Part shown: piece by piece, positions 58,516 to 64,000 of the stretch
Numbering within the stretch: the stretch's first letter is position 1
How the letters are laid out: every line of letters begins with the position of its first letter
From: Plastoroseomonas arctica
GTDB taxonomy: Bacteria > Pseudomonadota > Alphaproteobacteria > Acetobacterales > Acetobacteraceae
NCBI RefSeq assembly: GCF_018128965.1
Contig: NZ_JAAEDH010000015.1
Span: 1-64,000 of the forward strand
DNA length: 64,000 nt
Reading direction: 5' to 3'
Program-made: the position numbers and the translations under genes
Notes under the pieces: generated by a model
What the model was told of the DNA's origin: nothing
Database searches by the model: none
The model's input: only the letters and a program-made list of their open reading frames with translations

Positions 58516-59348
58516 GGACCGCGCGAACACTCGTCGAAGACACCCCTCGCCTGGCGCTGCTCAGCCTCGGCGCCTGCATCATGCTGGCGCCCTACGTGTG
58601 GATGTTCTTCGCCTCGCTCAAGCCGGGCAGCGAGGTGTTCCGCGACAGCCTCACCCTATGGCCCGAGACCTTCTATGCGGTCGAGAACTACACCAAGGCG
58701 CTGACCGCCGTGCCGCTCGCGCGCTTCCTGCTGAACGGCGTGCTGGTGTGTTCGCTGATCCTGGTGTTCCAGATCGCCTTTGCGGTCCCCGCGGCCTATG
58801 CACTTGCAAAACTCCGCTGGCGTGGGCGGGAATGGGCCTTTGGGCTGGTGATGCTCGGACTGCTGATCCCGTATCATGTGCCGGCGCTGCCGCTTTATGT
58901 CGGTGCGGCTCGGCTCGGCCTGCTCGACAGCTTTACCGCGCTGGTGGTGCCCTTCTCCATCTCGGTGTTCGGCATCTTCCTGTTCCGCCAGGCCTTCCGC
59001 GCGCTGCCCGACGAGCTGATGCAGGCCGCGCGCATCGACGGCATGGGCGAGTTCTCCATCGTCTGGCGCGTGGTGATGCCGAATGCCTGGCCAGCGGCGA
59101 CGGCCTTCGCCACCTTCTCGATCGTGGCGCATTGGAACGACCTGTTCTGGCCGCTGATCATCGTGCAGTCGCCGCAGATGGCGACGCCGGCGCTCGGCGT
59201 GTTGTTCTTCCGCGCCGAGGAGGCCGGCAACGACGTGGGCGCGCTGATGGCCGCGGCCGTGCTGGTCACCGCGCCGATGATCGCCCTGTTCCTGCTCGCC
59301 CAGCGCCACTTCATCCGCGGCATCGCCACCGCGGGTCTCAAGGGCTGA
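58512..59348 (+). CDS. CUT1-type permease, UgpE/MalG-like
   Basis: This 278-residue protein has six helices. The EAA loop 'ELMQAARIDGMGEFSIVWRVVMP' and the 'VWMFFASLKPGSEVF' opening are typical of UgpE/MalG. 'HWNDLFWPLIIVQS' is the usual binding-site segment near the C terminus. Overlaps the upstream permease by four bases. The receptor gene begins 26 bases after its stop. Confidence 0.91.
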   Translation: MRTARTLVEDTPRLALLSLGACIMLAPYVWMFFASLKPGSEVFRDSLTLWPETFYAVENYTKALTAVPLARFLLNGVLVCSLILVFQIAFAVPAAYALAKLRWRGREWAFGLVMLGLLIPYHVPALPLYVGAARLGLLDSFTALVVPFSISVFGIFLFRQAFRALPDELMQAARIDGMGEFSIVWRVVMPNAWPAATAFATFSIVAHWNDLFWPLIIVQSPQMATPALGVLFFRAEEAGNDVGALMAAAVLVTAPMIALFLLAQRHFIRGIATAGLKG

Positions 59349-59374
59349 TGCCCACCCCCATGATGGAGAACACC

Positions 59375-60643
59375 ATGAACTTGCTGTCTCGTCGCGCAGC
59401 CCTTGCCGCGCCTCTCGCCCTTGCCATGCCCGCCATCGCCCGCGCGCAGGCGGCCGAGGTGGTGGTCCACTACCCCATGCCGGCCTTCTTCAAGGATGTG
59501 ATGGAGAAGATCGCCGAGGAGTTCCAGGCGGCCAATCCGGGCATCACCGTGCGCCACCTGGCACCCTCGCCGAGCTACGAGGACGCCGTGCAGCAGGTGC
59601 TGCGCCAGGGTGTCGCCGGCGGCCTTCCCGATGTGAGCTTCCAGGGCCTCAACCGCCTGCGCATGCTGGTGGAGCGACGCCTCCCGGTGGACCTCGCGCC
59701 GTTCCTCGCCGCGGAGGGCGACCTCGCGGCCAAGGGCTGGACACCCAACCTGCTCGGCCTCGGCCATGCGCAGGGCACGCAGGCGGGGATGGCCTTCGCG
59801 TCGTCCAACCCGGTCGTCTACTACAATCTGAACCTGGTCCGCCGCGCCGGCGGCGACGTGGAAAACCTGCCCACCGACTGGAACACGCTGCTGGGCCTCG
59901 CGGGACGGATCGCGGCCCTGGGCGATGGCAATTCCTCGATGCACTACCGCTGGGCCGGCGATGACTGGATGTTCTCTGCGCTGCTCTACGGCCATGGCGG
60001 CCGCATGCTCACCGAGGATGAGCGCGAGGTCGCATTCAACGGCGCCGAAGGCCGTGCCTCGATGGTGCTGATCGACCGCATGGTGAAGGAAGGGCGGATG
60101 CCGGCCTTCACCGTCGATGCCGCGCTGCAGGCCTTCTACGCCGGCAAGATGGGCATCTTCTCCGGCACCACGGCCTATATCGGGTCGATGCTGCGTTCGA
60201 TCGGGCGCGATGTGGAGCTCCGTACGGCGAAGATGCCGGTGATCGATGCCGAGAAGGGCCGCCTGCCCACCGGCGGCAATGCGGGCGTGATCCTGACGCG
60301 GGAAGCGGCGCGCCACGCCGCGGCTTGGAAATACCTCACCTTCGCGACCGGCCCGCGCGGGCAGGAGATCATGACGCGCGGGACCGGCTACGTGCCCTGC
60401 AACACCGTCGCGGCGTCGGATGAGCGCTACCTCGGCGGCTTCTACCGGGAGAACCCGCTCTACGCGCCGGCGATGCAGCAGATGCCGATCGCGCAGCCCT
60501 GGTACGCCTTTCCCGGCACCAATGGCGTGCGTATCACCGAGACCATCGTCAACAACATCGCCCGCGTGGTCGAAGGCAATGCGACGCCCGACGTGGCGCT
60601 GGCGGAGATGGCCACTGGCGTGCGGCGGCTGCTGCCGCGCTGA
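59375..60643 (+). CDS. UgpB-like extracellular solute-binding protein
   Basis: This 422-residue periplasmic receptor has a leader (LLSRRAALAAPLALAMPAIA) cut near ARAQ. Features are 'EEFQAANPGITVRHLAPSPS', 'FASSNPVVYYNLNLVRRAGG', 'GIFSGTTAYIGSMLRS' and 'NAGVILTREAARHAAAWKYLTF', which are standard for the family-1 receptors of CUT1 importers. GGAGAA precedes the start; an earlier ATG at 59348 overlaps the permease stop. It is the last gene of the five-gene block. Ligand probably a glycerol-phosphate or sugar derivative. Confidence 0.91.
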   Translation: MNLLSRRAALAAPLALAMPAIARAQAAEVVVHYPMPAFFKDVMEKIAEEFQAANPGITVRHLAPSPSYEDAVQQVLRQGVAGGLPDVSFQGLNRLRMLVERRLPVDLAPFLAAEGDLAAKGWTPNLLGLGHAQGTQAGMAFASSNPVVYYNLNLVRRAGGDVENLPTDWNTLLGLAGRIAALGDGNSSMHYRWAGDDWMFSALLYGHGGRMLTEDEREVAFNGAEGRASMVLIDRMVKEGRMPAFTVDAALQAFYAGKMGIFSGTTAYIGSMLRSIGRDVELRTAKMPVIDAEKGRLPTGGNAGVILTREAARHAAAWKYLTFATGPRGQEIMTRGTGYVPCNTVAASDERYLGGFYRENPLYAPAMQQMPIAQPWYAFPGTNGVRITETIVNNIARVVEGNATPDVALAEMATGVRRLLPR

Positions 60644-60650
60644 GGCCGGC

Positions 60651-60676
60651 GCGCGCCGGACGTCCGTCCGGCGCGC
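60651..60676 (+). terminator. Hairpin downstream of the Ugp-like operon
   Basis: GCGCGCCGGACG and CGTCCGGCGCGC are exact 12-base arms around TC, starting eight bases after the receptor stop. No T-run follows, so termination is likely but not certain to be intrinsic. Confidence 0.52.
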
Positions 60677-60770
60677 CCGTGTGTCGGGGTGATACATGAA
60701 TGTGCTGGCGTTGCGCGGGGCGACCTGCGCAGCGTGATGGATTCCACATTCCAAGAAATGAAAACCCGCC

Positions 60771-61007
60771 ATGCCGATGCGCCTGTACAATGCGTCCACC
60801 AAGCACGTGACCAGCAATCTCTGGCTCTGGATCGGCATCACCTCCGCCCTGATGCTGGCGATCGGGCTGCTCGACACGCAGATGCCGCGCGGCCAGGGTC
60901 TCGGCAACTGGGTGGCGCTCGTCGGCGCGGTCCTGGGCATCCTGCTGATGCTGAAGAGCGAAGCCGAGATGCCGGCGCGGGTGATGGTGGACCCGAGCCA
61001 GCTCTAG
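60771..61007 (+). CDS. Small two-helix membrane protein
   Basis: This 78-residue protein has two hydrophobic helices (residues ~17-35 and ~44-62) joined by a short loop, and a basic N terminus (MRLYNASTKHVTSN). The C terminus carries 'PARVMVDPSQL'. No clear ribosome site. Hairpins flank it on both sides, so it is a single-gene unit. Not recognised. Confidence 0.68.
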   Translation: MPMRLYNASTKHVTSNLWLWIGITSALMLAIGLLDTQMPRGQGLGNWVALVGAVLGILLMLKSEAEMPARVMVDPSQL

Positions 61008-61024
61008 ACGTCTCGGCACAACGG

Positions 61025-61058
61025 CGCGGCGGGCTTGGCCCGACCGCCGCGTGGTTTT
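61025..61058 (+). terminator. Terminator after the small membrane-protein gene
   Basis: CGCGGCGG and CCGCCGCG form the stem with a GC-rich loop, followed by TGGTTTT. It lies 18 bases after the stop. Confidence 0.58.
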
Positions 61059-61165
61059 ACGCTGCCGAGCCGGCCATCGGCTGCTCGGCAGGCGTGAGAT
61101 CCGTGCGACCCGGCTTTCGTCCTCATGACGCGGCTTCGGTTGCATGCAAGGGGGTAAGAGGCGTC

Positions 61166-61816
61166 ATGAATGAACGCATCACATTGTTCGGCAGCTTCAC
61201 CTCCAGCTCCAGTTTCAAGGTCATGCTGTACCTGACGCTCGCGCGGGTGCCGTTTTCCTTCCGAACGGTCAACCTGAAGACGGGTGCGCAGAACACGCCC
61301 GAGTACCAGGCGGTCAATCGCTACGGGAAGGTCCCGGCCGTGCAGCACCGCGGGCTCACGATCGTCCAGTCCAATGTCTGCCTCAGCTATCTCGCCAGCA
61401 CGACCGGCCATTTTGAAGGCAGGACCGAGCAGGATCGCTGGGCCGCGCGCGAATGGCTGGACTGGGAGGCGGACCGGATCAGCAACATCGCCAAGGTTCG
61501 GCACTACAGCCGTTTCCGCTCGGTGGACCCGGCCGTGATGGATTACTTCCGCCCGCTGGCGACCGATGCCCTCGACTTCGTCAACAAGGCGCTGGAGGGC
61601 CGTGAATGGCTCGTCGGCGACGCGCCGACCATCGCCGATATCGGGTGCTGGGGCCGCATGGTGTTCATGGCCGAGGGCGGGCTGGAGATCGAAAACTGGC
61701 CCAACGTCGCCGCCTGGTCGCGCCGCATCCAGGCAATGCCGGGCTATGCCTACCCTTACGACCTGGTGCCGAAGAACGATCGTGAGATCGATCCGGCGGA
61801 CGCCGCGGTGCCCTGA
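61166..61816 (+). CDS. Glutathione S-transferase
   Basis: This 216-residue GST has an N-terminal thioredoxin-like domain 'ITLFGSFTSSSSFKVMLYLT' with a run of Ser near the catalytic position (Ser14-16), 'YGKVPAVQHRGLTIVQSNVCLSYLA' (the cis-Pro loop and the Ser-Asn GSH contact), and a helical C-terminal domain with 'GDAPTIADIGCWGRMVF' (the N-capping box). It is separate from the first GST. A Bug receptor gene follows 38 bases downstream. Substrate unknown. Confidence 0.91.
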   Translation: MNERITLFGSFTSSSSFKVMLYLTLARVPFSFRTVNLKTGAQNTPEYQAVNRYGKVPAVQHRGLTIVQSNVCLSYLASTTGHFEGRTEQDRWAAREWLDWEADRISNIAKVRHYSRFRSVDPAVMDYFRPLATDALDFVNKALEGREWLVGDAPTIADIGCWGRMVFMAEGGLEIENWPNVAAWSRRIQAMPGYAYPYDLVPKNDREIDPADAAVP

Positions 61817-61854
61817 ACATCATGCCGTAGGTCGAATGGGGGGAGGCAAGAAGC

Positions 61855-62841
61855 ATGCAGGATCATCGATTGCCGCGACGCGCGCTCGGCGCACTCGCCG
61901 CTTCCCTGATGGCAGCGCCGCGTCCCTCCGCGTCGCAGCAATCGGACTGGCCGCGCCGGCCGATCCGCCTGATCTGTGGCTTTCCCCCCGGCGGTCTCAC
62001 CGACATCATCGCCCGCTTCACAGCGCAGGGCCTGGGTGCCGCCTGGGGACAGACGGTGGTCGTGGACAATCGCTCCGGCGCCGGCGGCACCATCGCGACC
62101 GACGCGGTCGCGCGCGCCGCACCCGATGGCTACACGCTGTTCTTCGCCACGCTGTCCCTCGTCTCCAACCCGCCGATGTTCGTCTCGCTGCCCTATGATG
62201 TGGAGCGCAGCTTCACCGCGCTGGGCGGCATCGCGATCTCCCCCAACGTACTGGCCTGCAACGCCGCCATGCCCTGGCGCACGCTGGGCGACTTTGTCAC
62301 AGCCGCGAAGGCGGCGCCGGGCACGATCGCCTATTCGACGAGCGGCATCGGCAGCAACGGGCATTACGGCGGCGCGCTGCTCAACATGACGGCCGGGATC
62401 GAACTGTCGCACGTGCCTTATCGCGGCGCGGCGCCGGCGACCCAGGATGCGATCTCCGGCACGGTGCCGCTGACCTTCAACACGCTGGGCACCGTGCTGG
62501 GCGCCATCCGCGCCGGCCAGCTTCGGGCGCTCGCGGTCGCAGGCCCCGGGCGCAACGTGGATCTGCCGGAGATCCCGACCTTCACCGAGGCCGGCTACGA
62601 CCTGCCCGACACCTCGGTCTGGTACGGGTTGGTGGGCCCCGCCGGCCTGCCCGCGGCACTGGCCCGGCGCATCGAAAGTGATGTCGTGGCGCTGCAGCGC
62701 CAACCGGAGATGCGCGAGCGCCTGCAATCCCAGGGTTCCGAAACCCTCGCGCTGGATGCGGCCGGCCTCGCCGCGCGCATCCGCGAGGAGCTGCCGCGCT
62801 GGCGACGCGTCGCGCAGGCGGTCGGCATCCGTCCGGAATAG
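61855..62841 (+). CDS. Bug/TctC-family receptor
   Basis: This 328-residue periplasmic binding protein has a leader with 'RLPRRALGALAASLM' and cleavage near 'RPSASQQ'. Signatures are 'LICGFPPGGLTDIIARFTAQ', 'VDNRSGAGGTIATDAVARAAPDGY' and 'SHVPYRGAAPATQDAISGTV'. The loop 'PPGGLTD' differs from the others in the window. It may be co-transcribed with the upstream GST. No TctA/B genes near. Confidence 0.93.
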   Translation: MQDHRLPRRALGALAASLMAAPRPSASQQSDWPRRPIRLICGFPPGGLTDIIARFTAQGLGAAWGQTVVVDNRSGAGGTIATDAVARAAPDGYTLFFATLSLVSNPPMFVSLPYDVERSFTALGGIAISPNVLACNAAMPWRTLGDFVTAAKAAPGTIAYSTSGIGSNGHYGGALLNMTAGIELSHVPYRGAAPATQDAISGTVPLTFNTLGTVLGAIRAGQLRALAVAGPGRNVDLPEIPTFTEAGYDLPDTSVWYGLVGPAGLPAALARRIESDVVALQRQPEMRERLQSQGSETLALDAAGLAARIREELPRWRRVAQAVGIRPE

Positions 62842-62854
62842 GGGCGCGGGTGGC

Positions 62855-63022
62855 TCAGCCCTCGCGGGTAACGGCGGGCGCGGCCTGGCCGACCTGGGTC
62901 TGGATGATGGTGATGGCGTCCGGGCTCTGCAGGCTGCCATTGTCGGTGCGGATGCCGGCCTGGGCGGGTGCCGCGGCGGCGAGGAGGAGCAGGGCGACGG
63001 CGGCGATGGCGATCTGGCGCAT
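62855..63022 (-). CDS. Very small secreted protein (55 residues)
   Basis: The frame encodes a textbook signal peptide (MRQIAIAAVALLLLAAAAPAQA) and a 33-residue mature chain (GIRTDNGSLQSPDAITIIQT then QVGQAAPAVTREG). AAGGA lies nine bases before the ATG. It converges with the Bug gene stop (13 bases). No Cys. It could be a small periplasmic or exported peptide; the coding call rests on the signal peptide and ribosome site. Confidence 0.55.
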   Translation of the reverse strand: MRQIAIAAVALLLLAAAAPAQAGIRTDNGSLQSPDAITIIQTQVGQAAPAVTREG

Positions 63023-63183
63023 GGTCGGTGTCCTTGTGGTGCCGCGAGCGGCGGTGGCTTGCTGATGGAGGCTTTATGCGCCTCGCCGGTCGCGGGATGA
63101 TCGCGCCGGGCCGCGCGGATGGTCGCGTATGTCGCGCCGCTTCGCTCCATCGACGCCGTGCTTGGCGGCGCTTTCCTGGCGCG

Positions 63184-63612
63184 ATGATGCTGCTGCGCGC
63201 TGTCCTGATCCTCCTCTGCGTCTCCAGCCCGGCCTGGTCTCAGGCGATCACCGCCTTCTGCGCCGGTGGCGTCACGGGCGGTGGCGGCGGCATGCGCGCG
63301 GAGCGTGACGGGCGCATCGTGCAGTTGCGGCGCGACCGCCTGAAGCCATCGATCGAGACCGAGCTCGGACGCGATGCGGCCGCCGTCGCCGCCTGGAACG
63401 CGGCACTCGACCGCGCGGCCTTCGACACCTTGCGGCTGCACGCGCCGGGCAACATCACCTGTTCACTGCGGCGCGGTTCGCGTGCGATCGCGTGGTCGCT
63501 GGAACCGCCCGCCAGCCTTGCCGCCGAAATCCGCACGGTGTTTCGAGAGTTGCGGAGCTGGCGCCCGCCCTCGAGGTCGGGCGACAAGACGGGTTCGACG
63601 CCGCGGCCTTAG
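63184..63612 (+). CDS. Small secreted protein
   Basis: This 142-residue protein has a signal peptide (LLRAVLILLCVSSPAWSQ) with cleavage near residue 19. Mature features: 'AFCAGGVTGGGGGMRAERDG', a Gly-rich turn, and a second Cys in 'GNITCSLRRG', which could pair. Basic C-terminal tail. No family recognised. Two adjoining ATGs (63184 and 63187) are equally possible. Confidence 0.65.
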   Translation: MMLLRAVLILLCVSSPAWSQAITAFCAGGVTGGGGGMRAERDGRIVQLRRDRLKPSIETELGRDAAAVAAWNAALDRAAFDTLRLHAPGNITCSLRRGSRAIAWSLEPPASLAAEIRTVFRELRSWRPPSRSGDKTGSTPRP

Positions 63613-63714
63613 TGACCCGGCAGGGCAGGTCCAGGTCCCGCTCCCGGCGCGGCTTGGGCCTGATGGGCGCGTGTTCCTTCGGCGGATGGCAAGAGCCTGG
63701 GGGTCGCGACCCTC

Positions 63715-64000
63715 TCAGGTCAGCAGCAGCGCCATGCCGGGATCGCCCTTCGCCATGGCGCGCTGGTAGGCCGGGCGGGCGGCCATGCGCTGGATGTAGG
63801 CCAGGATGTTCGGATAGGGCGCCAGGTCGACCGGCATGAAGAAGCGCATCGTGGTCAGGCTGAACACGGTCATGATGTCGGCGATGGTGAACTGCGTGCC
63901 CGCCAGGTACGCGACTGCTCCGAGCCGCGCCTCGATCAGCCCCAGAGTGCGCCCCAGGCGTTCGCGCATCGCCTGGACCATCGGGTGGGTGTCGCCGAGC
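63715..64000 (-). CDS. Glutathione S-transferase, C-terminal part (5' end outside window)
   Basis: The frame is open to the window edge on the minus strand. The visible 95 residues are a GST C-terminal helical domain: 'LIEARLGAVAYLAGTQFTIADIMTVFSL' contains the N-capping box and Asp, followed by 'YPNILAYIQRMAARPAYQRAMAKGDPG', the closing helices of bacterial GSTs. It is the third GST in the window. The active-site residue is off the edge. Confidence 0.87.
   Translation of the reverse strand, partial: LGDTHPMVQAMRERLGRTLGLIEARLGAVAYLAGTQFTIADIMTVFSLTTMRFFMPVDLAPYPNILAYIQRMAARPAYQRAMAKGDPGMALLLT

Overview
This window is very GC-rich and densely packed, and looks like chromosome from an alphaproteobacterium of the Acetobacteraceae (Roseomonas-like). 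The evidence is indirect: four orphan Bug/TctC-type solute receptors, a homospermidine synthase, a histone-H1-like AAKK-repeat protein, an AspRS of the non-discriminating type, an EipB (DUF1849) envelope protein and a complete ligase-associated DNA damage response cluster. No rRNA, CRISPR array, transposase or prophage was seen. There is one tRNA, tRNA-Ser(GCU).

Layout. 1-8.8 kb: two small, possibly flagellar, proteins, a Bug receptor, a large membrane protein, RNase D, an SMP-30-like protein, AspRS and EipB. 8.8-16.5 kb: a dehydratase, two GNATs, the H1-like protein, a translationally coupled 2-methylcitrate operon (prpD-GNAT-prpC), and an aldo/keto reductase divergent from a TetR regulator. 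16.6-25 kb: two paralogous N-carbamoyl-D-amino-acid-hydrolase-like enzymes flank an M23-type protein, a Bug receptor and a TetR regulator divergent from a membrane-protein operon; then NIPSNAP, TPR and a fused Fe(III) permease. 25-33 kb: small conserved proteins, tRNA-Ser, a GST and a large secreted alpha/beta hydrolase. 33-40 kb: a polyamine block on the minus strand (DUF3141 PHA-synthase-like protein, agmatinase, PLP decarboxylase, homospermidine synthase). 40-46 kb: a two-gene papain-like/membrane cassette, another Bug receptor, a TorF-type porin and a degenerate HtrA/PDZ protein. 45-52 kb: pdeM, Lhr-type helicase, metallo-beta-lactamase exonuclease and ATP-dependent ligase, with a glycosyltransferase-like gene between the last two. 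52-55 kb: an HpaI aldolase, then an iron block (Fe-binding protein, Bfd, bacterioferritin). 55-64 kb: a metallophosphoesterase fused by overlaps to a CUT1/Ugp-like ABC operon, two GSTs, a fourth Bug receptor and small secreted proteins.

How genes work together. Agmatinase and the decarboxylase both feed putrescine to homospermidine synthase. PrpC and PrpD act in propionyl-CoA disposal. The Fe-binding protein brings iron in while Bfd and Bfr release and store it. The four ligase-associated proteins form one DNA repair module. The phosphoesterase probably supplies the ligand of the ABC importer it overlaps.

The least explained signal is a dispersed palindrome family (core GGGGGAAATGAATTTCCCCC) with seven copies between genes in 32.9-52.4 kb. 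Six form three inverted pairs. One pair brackets a VOC gene, and one copy supplies the stop codon of the agmatinase gene.
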